Shown here: piece after piece, positions 18,158 to 27,639 of the stretch
Position numbering within the stretch: position 1 is the first letter of the stretch
How the letters are laid out: every line of letters begins with the position of its first letter
Program-made: the position numbers and the translations under genes
The notes under the pieces: model-generated
What the model was told of the DNA's origin: nothing
The model's database searches: none
The model's input: the letters and a program-made list of their open reading frames with translations, nothing else
DNA from: Bdellovibrionales bacterium
GTDB taxonomy: Bacteria; Bdellovibrionota; Bdellovibrionia; Bdellovibrionales; UBA1609
Reading direction: 5' to 3'
Assembly (NCBI GenBank): GCA_020628165.1
Contig: JAHDFM010000004.1
Coordinates: 25,943-89,942, forward strand
Length of the DNA: 64,000 nucleotides

Positions 18158-18185
18158 CTTATAGAGTATTTACAAGGGCTTACAA
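18158..18185 (-). promoter_or_regulatory. Probable promoter of pilMNOPQ
   Basis: On the minus strand TTGTAA (18185-18180), a 16-nt spacer, then TATAAG (18163-18158). It lies about 50 nt before the pilM start. Confidence 0.45.
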
Positions 18186-18297
18186 AAAGTCAATTCACCG
18201 GACTTTTATCATAAAAAACAAGACTTTATTAGAGGTCCTTCAATTATAAATTTAAAAAATCTAGACTTAATGATTGCTCGAAAAAAATAAAAAAATT

Positions 18298-19074
18298 TTA
18301 TATTCTAAATAACTGTAGGTAACTTTCTATGATGACATCACCCCAAAACAAATACACCAATGCCGCAAGTGAAATGTACGGACCAAAGGCTAACTTCTGA
18401 TTAAGTCCATTTTTACTTTTTAACATCAAAGTTATGCCCACTAGACTTCCGACTAGACTTGAACACATGATAATAAAAGGGACAGACATAACTCCTAACA
18501 AACCACCACACCAGGCAATTAATTTAATATCTCCTCCACCAAGCCCAACTTTTTTTCTAAGTACATAGTAAAGGTAAGAAACAAAATATAAAAAGCCTCC
18601 ACCAATTAGAATACCAAGCAAACTGCTTTGCCAAGTGCGGTCTGGGTTTATTAAGGACCCCAAAAATACAATAATTATTCCCGAGTAAGTAAATACATTT
18701 GGAATGATGTAATGATCAAAATCAATCATACTGATCACAACCAAGCCAAATATAAACAACAGTGATTCATAAAAAGTGATTGAAAGACCAAACTTTTGAA
18801 AGGCCAATGTAAAGAGAGTTGCCATCATCACTTCAACAATAAAATAACGTATTGAGATTTTTGTCCCACAATAACGACAATGACCTCTTAAAAACAACCA
18901 AGAAATAATGGGAATGTTAAAGTAAAAAGGGATCATTGTCTTACAGGAGTAGCAATGACTTCGAGGGAAAACTACACTTTCTTTTTTTGGCAAGCGGTAG
19001 ATAACGACATTGGCAAAACTTCCAAACAGAGCACCAACCACAAAAATAAAAACTTGAAGAATTTCATAACTCAT
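18298..19074 (-). CDS. pilD: Prepilin peptidase / N-methyltransferase
   Basis: A 258-residue polytopic inner-membrane aspartate protease that cuts and N-methylates type IV prepilins. It has the N-terminal methylase domain with two CxxC pairs (CYSCKT, CRYCGT), the first catalytic Asp in MIDFDHYIIP and the second in GGGDIKLIAW, with about 7-8 membrane helices. The start shares a base with the stop of the upstream ABC permease gene, so it belongs to the transporter operon and its product serves the adjacent pilus cluster. Confidence 0.93.
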   Translation of the reverse strand: MSYEILQVFIFVVGALFGSFANVVIYRLPKKESVVFPRSHCYSCKTMIPFYFNIPIISWLFLRGHCRYCGTKISIRYFIVEVMMATLFTLAFQKFGLSITFYESLLFIFGLVVISMIDFDHYIIPNVFTYSGIIIVFLGSLINPDRTWQSSLLGILIGGGFLYFVSYLYYVLRKKVGLGGGDIKLIAWCGGLLGVMSVPFIIMCSSLVGSLVGITLMLKSKNGLNQKLAFGPYISLAALVYLFWGDVIIESYLQLFRI

Positions 19075-19841
19075 TAAGTGATGTCCTTATTTGAAAAGGT
19101 AAATAATGAAATTAGATTAAAAATCAAACACCACATCATCGTATAAACAATCACTTTTAAAAGGAAAACTGGGTCGACGCTTGCCTTCGTCGTTAATATC
19201 CCCTTCCAGTTCATAAGTTCAAGGTTTGGCACAACTACATTGGCTGTGTTGTAAATGTAATTTAAAAACTGTCCATCGATGCGCTCAGCAAAGAATTTAA
19301 TATTTTCTATAAAATGACCAATCAAATAAACAAAAAAAGTGATCGACACCGACAAAGACACCTTTAAAAAAGTACTTAAGCAAATCGTCAGCGACAGTAT
19401 GATTAACGACTCCAGTAAAATACCTAACATGGGGTAAAGCAATAGATCCTTATGAGGGTACTGATAATACCAAGCCTGTATAAAAATGATCAGGGTAAAT
19501 ATCAGTGCCAGTATTAAATTGATATAAAATAGACCAACTATCTTACCCAACAAAAATTGCATACGACTGACTGGGTGAGTGAGAAGAGTCAGTAACGATT
19601 TGTTTTCAATCTCTCGGTAAAAAAGCTGAGCACCAAGGAAAATAGAAATCACCACTGTTGAGATGTTTAAAGCAAAGAGAGAAAAGTCCATGGTGATTTT
19701 AGCTTGCTCGGCAAAGCTCAACTGCGCCATGGCTGTCGACACCAACAAAAGAATCAAAGTGACAAAAATGAGACCGTACAAAATTTTATCTCGTATGATT
19801 TCCCAAAATGTGATGTTGGCTATATCAAGGATTGTTTTCAT
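19074..19841 (-). CDS. ABC-2-type transporter permease
   Basis: A 255-residue inner-membrane protein with six predicted helices. The N-terminal text (ANITFWEIIRDKILYGLIF) and the loop with YREIENKSLLTLLTHPVSR are typical of the ABC-2/NosY-like permease family. Its start overlaps the end of the ATPase gene by 17 bp. The pair forms an exporter or a membrane-remodelling complex with unknown substrate. Location beside pilD suggests co-expression rather than a proven role in pilus assembly. Confidence 0.88.
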   Translation of the reverse strand: MKTILDIANITFWEIIRDKILYGLIFVTLILLLVSTAMAQLSFAEQAKITMDFSLFALNISTVVISIFLGAQLFYREIENKSLLTLLTHPVSRMQFLLGKIVGLFYINLILALIFTLIIFIQAWYYQYPHKDLLLYPMLGILLESLIILSLTICLSTFLKVSLSVSITFFVYLIGHFIENIKFFAERIDGQFLNYIYNTANVVVPNLELMNWKGILTTKASVDPVFLLKVIVYTMMWCLIFNLISLFTFSNKDIT

Positions 19842-20742
19842 TATTAATGATACTCACGTAGGCTTCTTCAAGTGTTTTCGTTTTTCTGCGAACATTGATG
19901 ATTTTAACTTGTTCTTTATTCAATTGATCTATTTTTAAGGTCAAATCTTTTTGATCATCACACGAGAGGCTTAAGTTCTTGTTGTTTTTGATATAATTCA
20001 CTAAATAACCTTCATCGCCTGATGTGATTAAATTTTGCATGCTGCCATCAAAAGTAATACGACCTTTTTTTATAATAACAATATGATCACATATTTTTTC
20101 AGTGTCGTCTAAAAGGTGACTGCTAAACAGTATGCTCGTTCCAAGTTGAGTGGCTGCACGCACTATAATTTGACTGAGCTCAAAACGTCCGTCGGGGTCA
20201 AGACCTGAAAGTGGCTCATCTAACACTATGAACTCCGGCCGATGTAAGATCGCTTGCGCAATGCCAACTCTTTGATTCATACCTTTAGAGTAGCTACCAA
20301 TGAGCTGATCTTTAAAATCAAACAAGCCAACTTCTTTGAGAACATCAAGAACTCGTTGCTTCAGTTCAGCGCCCTTAAAACATTTAGAAAGCTTGCCGTA
20401 ATAGATAAGAAATTCATATCCGGATAAAAACTTATAAAACTGTGGACGTTCAGGCAAAAAACCAATCTTTTTAAAATGATTTTTAGAGTACTTTTGCCCA
20501 CCAAAATAAAGTACATTTCCAGAATCTGGCTTGATCAAACCTAACATGGTTTTCATTGTTGTTGACTTACCTGCTCCATTACCACCAATGAAGCCAACCA
20601 CAGATCCCTTTTTGACTGAAAAGCTTACGTCAAAAAGAATCTGTTTTTTTTGGGACAAGAACCCTGAGCGAAACCCCTTATTCACATTTTTTAAAGATAT
20701 AATTTCATCACTCATACTATTATTATGAACAATGATTGCCAT
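19825..20742 (-). CDS. ABC transporter ATP-binding protein
   Basis: A 305-residue ATPase with Walker A (GGNGAGKST), signature (YSKGMNQRVGIAQAI), Walker B (FIVLDEPLSGLDP) and H-loop (SSHLLDD). The C-terminal 80 residues form the extra domain found in ABC-2 ATPases of the NosF/CcmA-like class. The start at 20742 is chosen because an AAGAG lies 9 nt upstream, while the ATG at 20715 has none. It is the first gene of the ABC-permease-pilD unit. Confidence 0.9.
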   Translation of the reverse strand: MAIIVHNNSMSDEIISLKNVNKGFRSGFLSQKKQILFDVSFSVKKGSVVGFIGGNGAGKSTTMKTMLGLIKPDSGNVLYFGGQKYSKNHFKKIGFLPERPQFYKFLSGYEFLIYYGKLSKCFKGAELKQRVLDVLKEVGLFDFKDQLIGSYSKGMNQRVGIAQAILHRPEFIVLDEPLSGLDPDGRFELSQIIVRAATQLGTSILFSSHLLDDTEKICDHIVIIKKGRITFDGSMQNLITSGDEGYLVNYIKNNKNLSLSCDDQKDLTLKIDQLNKEQVKIINVRRKTKTLEEAYVSIINNENNP

Positions 20743-20802
20743 TTAAGAAACTCTTTTTTGAAGGAAAGATGAGACGATTTGAGCTCATAGACATCTTGAG
20801 AG

Positions 20803-20891
20803 AAGCACTGTTATCCTGAGCGGAGCGAAGGACCTAAACAAATAATAAGTGCTTTGCAAAGAGATCCTTCGCTAAACTCAGGATGACAGAA
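20803..20891. repeat. Dispersed inverted repeat (REP-like hairpin) downstream of carB
   Basis: The left arm (about 20808-20835, TATCCTGAGCGGAGCGAAGG) and right arm (about 20862-20891) are inverted copies that match at most positions over about 29 bp. A loop of about 26 nt separates them. The CCTGAG...GCGAAGGA core is a well-known type of small mobile intergenic repeat. A weaker relative lies at 62098-62136 and a fragment at 10762-10777. Confidence 0.7.
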
Positions 20892-20943
20892 CTGTGTTCA
20901 GGATATCGGAGCTGTACTCAAATGGATGCAGCTCTCTCTTATC

Positions 20944-23900
20944 TTATAAGCTTCTTTCTAGTGGGTAGACGTCGAAGTGACCCGTCTTATGTTTTTTGAG
21001 GGCGAGCATAAATGCTTTTACGGCATCACTCTCAGTCAAACAAGGAATGGAGTACTCAGTGCAACTTCTGCGGATGCCAAAACTAGCTTCAATGGACTGC
21101 TTGCCGGATGTTGTGTTCACAACAATGGCCACTTGGCCTGAGCGCATGCGATCAACACAGTTAGGTCGCCCTTCGTGCACCTTTTTTACTTTCGTGCAAT
21201 CAAGGTTGTTATCAATTAAGTAATCAGCCGTTCCACCAGTTGCTGACAAAGTGTAACCCAAATCAATGAATGTTTTGGCCGACTCTAAAAGCTCATCTTT
21301 GTCTTTATCTCTGAGAGACATAAACACTTCGCCCTCTTTTGGTAAAGTGAAGCGACTAGAGACCAATGCTTTTAGCAAGGCTTCTGAGTAATCATCTCCG
21401 CGCCCCATGCTTTCCCCGGTGGATTTCATCTCCGGACCCAAGATCGGGTCTGACTCTAAGAACTTTTTAAATGGAAAAACCACGCCCTTAACAGCTGTTT
21501 TCTGACCGTTGTTCCATTTATACTTTGCTAGCTGCTCATCAGTTAGCTCTTTACCAAGAATTGCCTGCACTCCTAAACTCACTAACGGAATGCCTGTGGC
21601 CTTACAAATAAAAGGCACACTTCGTGAGCTTCTTGGGTTCGCTTCAATCATGTAAATCTCGTCATCTTTGATCGCCAACTGTAAATTTAAAAAGCCAATG
21701 ATGCCCAAACGATCAGCCAAAGCAAGACTCAAACTCTCTAGCTTTTCACAAACGTCTTTTTTAAGTCGTTGTGGTGGAATCACACCCATACTATCACCAC
21801 TGTGAACACCAGCGGCTTCAATGTGCTCTAACACGCCACCCACCAGTGACCATTTTTGTGAACGCACAAGATCCACATCGACCTCTAAAGCGCGCTCTAA
21901 AAATTGATCAATCAAACATGGCGATGACTCGCTGATGTAGTTGGCGTGACGAGTGAAGTAACTTTTAAGCTCTTCTTCGTTTTCAACAATCTCCATTCTG
22001 CGCCCACCTAAGACATAGCTTGGGCGACAGATCACTGGGTAACCAAAACCCTCAATGCCATCGATCGCTTGTGAGTAATTAGCTGCCATCAACGATTTAG
22101 GAATTTTAAAACCAAATTCTTTACAAACGGCGATGAACTGACCTCTGTCTTCAGCGAGGTCCATGGTTTTTTGAGTGGAGCCCAACATTTCAAAACCAGC
22201 AGCTAACAAATGCGGCGCAATGTTGATTGGCGTTTGTCCACCAAGTTGCGCGATAAACCCTTTAGGGTTGATTTGTTTTAATATCTCAATAACAGGCTCT
22301 TGGTGAATCGACTCAAAAAATAAAATGTTCGAAGTGTCGTAGTCAGTCGAAACGGTCTCAGGATTTGAGTTCACCATGGCCACTTTGTAACCCTGGTTTT
22401 GCAATTCAAACACACTGCGCACACAACTGTAATCAAACTCGATCCCTTGACCAATTCGGTTGGGGCCGCTCCCCAACATCACAACGGTGTCTTCGTTAAA
22501 AGTGGGAGCATCTGGATCTGACCAATAAGTGGAATACAAGTAAGGCGTGTTAGAAGCAAACTCCGCAGCACAAGTATCGACTTGATAGTATTTAGGGCGC
22601 ACATCCAACTGCCAGCGGGCTTTTCGAACAGCCTCTACACTTAAACCAATTTGCTCAGCGATCACGGCATCCGATAAGCCAAATCGCTTGGCTTTTCTTA
22701 AAGTGATTTTGTCTTGCAAACAGTTGGGCTTGAGCGCGTTTTTCATGTCGACGACATCTTTGAACTGCTCGATGTACCATGGATTGATCATAGTCATCTT
22801 GCTCACTTGCTCAACGCTGTAACCTTTATTTAAGGCAGCAAACAAATAATACATGCGCTGACTGTTGGGATAGCTCACTTTTTTCTCGTCAAAAGCGACA
22901 TCGTCAAAAAGAGTTTGATCGACCTCCAAGGAAAGAAAGCACTTCATGAATGACTCTTTAAACGTGCGACCAATGCCCATAACTTCACCTACACTCTTCA
23001 TCTGTGTAGTCAGTTGATCTTTGGCACCGTGAAATTTTTCAAAAGCGAACTTTGGCACTTTGGTGACAACGTAATCTAAAGCCGGCTCGTAACAGGAAAG
23101 AGTTGTTTTCGTGATGTCATTTTGAAGTTCATCTAATGTGTAACCAATCGAAAGTAAGGCAGCGATCTTAGCAATTGGAAAACCTGTGGCTTTACTGGCC
23201 AGTGCCGAGGAACGACTCACCCTTGGGTTCATTTCAATGACCACGCGGTCACCGTTGGCCGGGTTCACAGCAAACTGTATGTTAGCTCCACCAGTTTCAA
23301 CGCCAACTTCATTCACGATCTTCTGAGCTTCGTCGCGCATGGCCTGGTACTCGCGGTCAGAAAGAGTCTGCTGAGGTGCTACAGTGATACTATCACCTGT
23401 GTGAACACCGCAAGGGTCGATGTTTTCGATCGAACAAATCACCACAAAGGTTCCATCTTTGTCGCGCATCACTTCGAGTTCGTACTCTTTCCAGCCTAAA
23501 ATACTTTCTTCAACCAGCACTTCACTACTTGGACTTTCATGTAGAGCTGTCGCAAGCTTCACTTTGTACTCTTCCATGGAGTAGGCAACACCACCTCCTC
23601 CACCACCAAGGGTGTAGTTCGGGCGAAGGATGATCGGAAAGCCTAAATCATCGGCAGCGTCTATGCCCTGCTTGAAGCTTTTTGCCATAACACTTTTTGG
23701 ATAATGAGCACCAACTCGGTCCAACACTTCGCTAAACTTAGCTCTGTCTTCAGCAGCCTCAATCACATGCGACTTTGCTCCTAACAACTCAACATTCAAG
23801 CGCTCAAGAATTCCTTGAGAGTCGAGCTCTAAGGCTAAGTTCAATGCCGTTTGCCCACCCAAAGTTGGAATCAAAGCATCTGGTTTTTCTTTTTCGAGAA

Positions 23901-24129
23901 TCTTTTCAACGTAGGGCACTTTTAAAGGTTCGACATAAACTCGTGTGGCCAGTTCTGAATCGGTCATGATGGTTGCTGGATTTGAGTTGATCAAGATCAC
24001 CTCAAGCCCCTCTTTCATGAGTGCTTTACAAGCTTGTGTGCCTGAGTAATCAAACTCACATGCCTGCCCAATGTTAATGGGACCACTTCCTAACAAAACT
24101 ACTTTCTTGATATCGTTTCTTTTTGCCAT
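20944..24129 (-). CDS. carB: Carbamoyl-phosphate synthase large subunit
   Basis: A 1061-residue cytoplasmic enzyme that makes carbamoyl phosphate from bicarbonate, ammonia delivered by CarA and two ATP. The two homologous ATP-grasp halves are visible. The first begins [20 protein letters not shown] and carries [12 protein letters not shown]; the second begins [20 protein letters not shown] and carries [12 protein letters not shown]. The C-terminal MGS-like allosteric domain (about 930-1061) contains ATGGTADYL. Length is normal. It starts 3 nt after an unknown gene that separates it from carA. Confidence 0.97.
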   Translation of the reverse strand: MAKRNDIKKVVLLGSGPINIGQACEFDYSGTQACKALMKEGLEVILINSNPATIMTDSELATRVYVEPLKVPYVEKILEKEKPDALIPTLGGQTALNLALELDSQGILERLNVELLGAKSHVIEAAEDRAKFSEVLDRVGAHYPKSVMAKSFKQGIDAADDLGFPIILRPNYTLGGGGGGVAYSMEEYKVKLATALHESPSSEVLVEESILGWKEYELEVMRDKDGTFVVICSIENIDPCGVHTGDSITVAPQQTLSDREYQAMRDEAQKIVNEVGVETGGANIQFAVNPANGDRVVIEMNPRVSRSSALASKATGFPIAKIAALLSIGYTLDELQNDITKTTLSCYEPALDYVVTKVPKFAFEKFHGAKDQLTTQMKSVGEVMGIGRTFKESFMKCFLSLEVDQTLFDDVAFDEKKVSYPNSQRMYYLFAALNKGYSVEQVSKMTMINPWYIEQFKDVVDMKNALKPNCLQDKITLRKAKRFGLSDAVIAEQIGLSVEAVRKARWQLDVRPKYYQVDTCAAEFASNTPYLYSTYWSDPDAPTFNEDTVVMLGSGPNRIGQGIEFDYSCVRSVFELQNQGYKVAMVNSNPETVSTDYDTSNILFFESIHQEPVIEILKQINPKGFIAQLGGQTPINIAPHLLAAGFEMLGSTQKTMDLAEDRGQFIAVCKEFGFKIPKSLMAANYSQAIDGIEGFGYPVICRPSYVLGGRRMEIVENEEELKSYFTRHANYISESSPCLIDQFLERALEVDVDLVRSQKWSLVGGVLEHIEAAGVHSGDSMGVIPPQRLKKDVCEKLESLSLALADRLGIIGFLNLQLAIKDDEIYMIEANPRSSRSVPFICKATGIPLVSLGVQAILGKELTDEQLAKYKWNNGQKTAVKGVVFPFKKFLESDPILGPEMKSTGESMGRGDDYSEALLKALVSSRFTLPKEGEVFMSLRDKDKDELLESAKTFIDLGYTLSATGGTADYLIDNNLDCTKVKKVHEGRPNCVDRMRSGQVAIVVNTTSGKQSIEASFGIRRSCTEYSIPCLTESDAVKAFMLALKKHKTGHFDVYPLERSL

Positions 24130-24132
24130 AGC

Positions 24133-24792
24133 CTACACTTTCACTTTTGAGTTATCACAGTATATGTCTTCAATTTTAATGTGCTTATACTGATCTGTTT
24201 TAAATTTCATTCTAAATAATTTATTAATTAATTGCTTTCTTTCGTTTTGAATGACCTCTTCACTTTCTTTTTTGGTTCTTTTCTTTAACGCCTTCACTTC
24301 TTTTAATATGTATTTGCTCGCTTGTGGTGGGTGAAAGCAAAAAGAGCCAGTGAACAAAAGCTTCTCATCAAACTCTATGACTCGCGCTTCAAAAAACTGC
24401 TCCTTAGTGAAAGCACTCAAGATGGTGAAGTCAGAAATCAAGTATTTCTGCCCATCAAAAAGATCTTTGATGTAAAGTTTGTCTTTTTTAGTCTTTAAAA
24501 ATTCAAAAACACTGTGTTTGCATTCTTGCAGGCTACTAATAAGACCTTGTTCGTTATCTGGCAGCTGCATATCTTCACTGTTCATTTTAAAAATCGGAGC
24601 TGAGCCATCTGAGTACGGACGATCGAGTAAGTACCAATCAGTGAACAACGACATTTTCACTTCAAAGTCATGAGAGGATTCATCAAATTGACCAGCCCAC
24701 TCAAAGAATTGAGTTCTTGCCTTGTGCAATTCAATGCGATTCTTACCTTCCGTGTAGACTTTCATAGCCCTCTCATAAAAACTGTCTAACAT
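24133..24792 (-). CDS. Unknown protein inserted between carA and carB
   Basis: A 219-residue cytoplasmic protein. Its start overlaps the carA stop by 7 bp and its end is 3 nt from carB, so it is firmly part of the pyrimidine operon. The text KMSLFTDWYLLDRPYSDGSA, then KHSVFEFLKTKKDKLYIKDL, recalls the N-terminal region of some SEC-C-type proteins (an F-x-x-W-x-L-x-D-R pattern). I see no SEC-C metal site. The C-terminus (about 165-200) is a basic predicted helix. A role in CPSase assembly or regulation is conceivable but not shown. Confidence 0.75.
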   Translation of the reverse strand: MLDSFYERAMKVYTEGKNRIELHKARTQFFEWAGQFDESSHDFEVKMSLFTDWYLLDRPYSDGSAPIFKMNSEDMQLPDNEQGLISSLQECKHSVFEFLKTKKDKLYIKDLFDGQKYLISDFTILSAFTKEQFFEARVIEFDEKLLFTGSFCFHPPQASKYILKEVKALKKRTKKESEEVIQNERKQLINKLFRMKFKTDQYKHIKIEDIYCDNSKVKV

Positions 24793-25859
24793 TTCTGTGC
24801 CTGTTCTATAAAGTAATCAAACAAGTTCACAGCGTCGTGTGGCCCAGGGTGACTTTCTGGGTGAAACTGCACACTGGCGCAGTTGAACTTTTCACTTTTT
24901 AAACCGGAAACAACATTATCATTCAAGTTCAAGTGAGTGATTTCAGTGTCGCTGGGCATTGATTTCTCGTCGACGGCGTAACCGTGGTTCTGTGACGACA
25001 TATAAACTTTGTCACTGATATAATCTTTAATTGGGTGGTTCGCTCCACGGTGACCAAACTTTAACTTAAATGTTTTACCACCTAAGGCTTGTGCCAAGAT
25101 TTGATGGCCCATACAAATGCCGTAAATGTATTTATAACCAACCAGTTCTTTCACTGTAGCTGTGCCTTCGCGAACGAAAGATGGGTCGCCAGGACCGTTA
25201 CTTAAAAAGATGGCATCTGGTTCGTAAGATTTTATTACGGCCGCTTTTGTGTCTGATGGAAAAACTTTTATTTCGCGACAACGAGTTTGTAGCTCACGCA
25301 AAATATTTTTCTTACAACCAAAATCGAGCAAGGCCACTTTTAAACCGAGCTTATCTTTACCTTCTAAAGTGTAAGGAGTTGAACAGGAAGCCTCTTTAGT
25401 CCAATCGCCAGCGCTTGGTTTTTTGTTTGCAAAAAAGTCTTGAGCTTTGCTTTTTGCTTCAGACTCTGTGTCACTTTTTACGATGCAACCGTAAACCGTG
25501 CCCTGGTCGCGCAAGGTCAGCGTGAGCTTGCGTGTGTCCACCTCGCTCAAAACGGGGCAGCCATCATTAATGAGCTTGTTTAACCAGCTAGCATCTCTTT
25601 CGGTGTTTTGAATTTCTAAGCAAATAAAGCCTTTGATCCAAATTTTTTCTGACTCCCAAAACTCATTGCTTTCACCGTAGTTGCCCATCATGGCGGCTGT
25701 CATCACAATCATTTGGTTGTGATAAGAAGGGTCGGTAGCGATCTCTTCATAACCGGTGTTGGATGTGTTGAATACTACTTCGCCAACTGTTTCGGCATCA
25801 CCGTGAAGAACTCCTTCAAAGGCTTCACCACTTTCTAGAACTAAAAATCCTGTTTTCAT
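24786..25859 (-). CDS. carA: Carbamoyl-phosphate synthase small (glutaminase) subunit
   Basis: A 357-residue class I glutamine amidotransferase subunit that hydrolyses glutamine and feeds ammonia to CarB. The N-terminal CarA domain shows FNTSNTGYEEIATDPSY. The catalytic triad is Cys249 (GICMGHQ), His333 and Glu335 (FHPESHPG). Its start overlaps the pyrB stop by 4 bp. Length is slightly below the usual 370-385 but complete. Confidence 0.96.
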   Translation of the reverse strand: MKTGFLVLESGEAFEGVLHGDAETVGEVVFNTSNTGYEEIATDPSYHNQMIVMTAAMMGNYGESNEFWESEKIWIKGFICLEIQNTERDASWLNKLINDGCPVLSEVDTRKLTLTLRDQGTVYGCIVKSDTESEAKSKAQDFFANKKPSAGDWTKEASCSTPYTLEGKDKLGLKVALLDFGCKKNILRELQTRCREIKVFPSDTKAAVIKSYEPDAIFLSNGPGDPSFVREGTATVKELVGYKYIYGICMGHQILAQALGGKTFKLKFGHRGANHPIKDYISDKVYMSSQNHGYAVDEKSMPSDTEITHLNLNDNVVSGLKSEKFNCASVQFHPESHPGPHDAVNLFDYFIEQAQKC

Positions 25860-26770
25860 ACTAACCCCAATATCGCTGACATCAATGCCATACGAATGTA
25901 AACACCATTGTTAACTTGCTTGCGCACAAAACACCTTGGATCCTCCAAAACACTTTGTTCAAAATCTAACCCTGGGACATGTGGCCCTGGGTGTAAAATC
26001 ATCGCATCCTCGTGCAAATGAGCCTGCACTCGCTCACTCGTGATTTGATAATTTCGTCGGTAATCTTCAAGTGAAAACTCACTGTCTGAGTGACGTTCTT
26101 TTTGCAACCTCAAACCCATACATATATCACACCAAGAAAGAGCTTCATCAAGGCTTTCAAAATATTTAAACTGCGAAAATTCTTTTTGCTCTGGCAACAG
26201 CTCTTGTGGACCACAAAAGCCAAATTGAATGTTCTCAAATTTTGATAACAAACGAATATTTGACTGTACCACCCTTGAGTGCCTTGAGTCCCCTACAAAT
26301 AGAACTTTTAAATTTTTAAGGTTGTACTTTTCTTTAATCGTAAAGGCATCGGTCAAAGCCTGTGTTGGGTGACCGACAGCACCGCAGCCAGCATTGATGA
26401 TTGGCAAGGTGTATCGATTGATTGTTTCTAACTCATTGTGTGTGGTGTTGGCTCTGAGAATCAATAGGTCCGGCTGCATGCTCTCGATAGTTCTTACGGT
26501 TTCAGAAAATGACTCTCCTTTGGACATACTGGAGTCAGACAGTGTCCCTAGGTCTGCAGACAACAAACCCAAACGGCCCATGGCCACTTGGAAGCTCATC
26601 TTAGTGCGCGTGCTCGGCTCAAAAAAAGCGAGCGAAACAAGCTTGCCAGATGACTTATCAATGTGAGTGTTCTTATTGCTTTTGAATGTTGAGGAAATGA
26701 AGAAAAGGCCCTCAATATCTTTGAGTGACCAATTTTTTAACGAGACTAATGAGCGCCCTACTAACGACAT
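25856..26770 (-). CDS. pyrB: Aspartate carbamoyltransferase catalytic chain
   Basis: A 304-residue enzyme that condenses carbamoyl phosphate and aspartate, the first committed step of pyrimidine synthesis. The carbamoyl-phosphate loop is at residues 51-60 (EPSTRTKMSF, with S53-T-R-T56) and the HPTQALTDAF motif is present. No pyrI regulatory chain or pyrC follows; instead carA, an unknown gene and carB do. A sigma70 promoter ends 9 nt before the ATG, leaving no room for an attenuator or Shine-Dalgarno. Confidence 0.95.
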   Translation of the reverse strand: MSLVGRSLVSLKNWSLKDIEGLFFISSTFKSNKNTHIDKSSGKLVSLAFFEPSTRTKMSFQVAMGRLGLLSADLGTLSDSSMSKGESFSETVRTIESMQPDLLILRANTTHNELETINRYTLPIINAGCGAVGHPTQALTDAFTIKEKYNLKNLKVLFVGDSRHSRVVQSNIRLLSKFENIQFGFCGPQELLPEQKEFSQFKYFESLDEALSWCDICMGLRLQKERHSDSEFSLEDYRRNYQITSERVQAHLHEDAMILHPGPHVPGLDFEQSVLEDPRCFVRKQVNNGVYIRMALMSAILGLV

Positions 26771-26779
26771 TAGATAAAA

Positions 26780-26808
26780 ACTATAGACGCTTCATATGCC
26801 CGTGTCGA
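26780..26808 (-). promoter_or_regulatory. Sigma70 promoter of the pyrB-carA-carB operon
   Basis: On the minus strand TCGACA (26808-26803), exactly 17 nt, then TATAGT (26785-26780), each one mismatch from consensus. The ATG at 26770 is 9 nt from the -10, so the leader is at most a few nucleotides. Confidence 0.65.
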
Positions 26809-26916
26809 GCAAATATTGAATTTGTTTACTTTTTGTAATTATTTACTAAAAAACACAGTTATATGTAGGTTTTAGAGTCATATTGAATGGCCTCCCCTCT
26901 ATAGTGAGGCAAATGA

Positions 26917-27633
26917 TTACTTAATTTTATGAAAAAAGCGATTCAAGCGTAGTGTATTTGGTAAGCAAATTCGAGACAGCACTGTCTCCTGACAACTTAA
27001 CCAAATGTGGCTCGCTTCACCGATGAGGTACTTTTTATCCACTGGGCCCCAGTAACGACTGTCAGACGAGTTGTCCCTGTTATCACCCATCACAAACAAA
27101 TGATCTTGTGGTACTAAAGCTTCAAAAGGCTCACGGAAGGAGTTTTTGTTAAACATGGTTAAATAATTATTCTTACCGGTTTTTTGCTCGTAAAAAAGCA
27201 CACCCTCAGGGTTGGTTTCTAAATCTTTTGTATCGACATCGTAATAATCATTTGGTTTTAGGATTTCAGAGTAAGCAAAATCACGGCGCTCCCAATCTTC
27301 ACCATTCACAGTCAGCCTACCCGCCTCATCCATTTTAATGGTGTCACCAGGAAGACCCACGACCCTTTTGATCATAAAGTAGCCTTCACCAGGTTTTTTA
27401 AAAACAATGATGTCACCACGTTCAGGTAACTTGGTTTGTTTGATCCACTTTTGAGTGAAGGGAATTCGTACTCCGTAGGCATACTTTTTAACCAGTATAT
27501 GATCATGAATGAGCAATGATGGAATCATGCTGCCTGAAGGAATGACAAATGGCTCAAAAGCCACCCAACGCACACATAAAATCATTATTAAAATGCCCCA
27601 AAAAGAAAATATACTTTTAAATAAGTCTTTCAT
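26917..27633 (-). CDS. lepB: Signal peptidase I, second copy
   Basis: A 238-residue inner-membrane serine/lysine protease that removes signal peptides from exported proteins. It has one N-terminal membrane helix (about 8-24), the nucleophile Ser35 in IPSGSM, the general base Lys89 in IKRVVGLPGD and the box VMGDNRDNSSDSRYWG. It begins 6 nt after the first copy ends, so the two are co-transcribed paralogues. Both keep the full catalytic dyad. Confidence 0.94.
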   Translation of the reverse strand: MKDLFKSIFSFWGILIMILCVRWVAFEPFVIPSGSMIPSLLIHDHILVKKYAYGVRIPFTQKWIKQTKLPERGDIIVFKKPGEGYFMIKRVVGLPGDTIKMDEAGRLTVNGEDWERRDFAYSEILKPNDYYDVDTKDLETNPEGVLFYEQKTGKNNYLTMFNKNSFREPFEALVPQDHLFVMGDNRDNSSDSRYWGPVDKKYLIGEASHIWLSCQETVLSRICLPNTLRLNRFFHKIK

Positions 27634-27639
27634 AATACC

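Noticed and set aside
20895-20925. Minus-strand TCCGATAT as a third clear sigma28 promoter
   Set aside because: No TAAA-like -35 lies 15 nt upstream, and it is more than 150 nt from the ABC ATPase start.
26890-26910. Terminator after the second signal peptidase gene
   Set aside because: GCCTC/GAGGC can pair, but the stem is 5 bp, the loop 11 nt and no T run follows on the minus strand.
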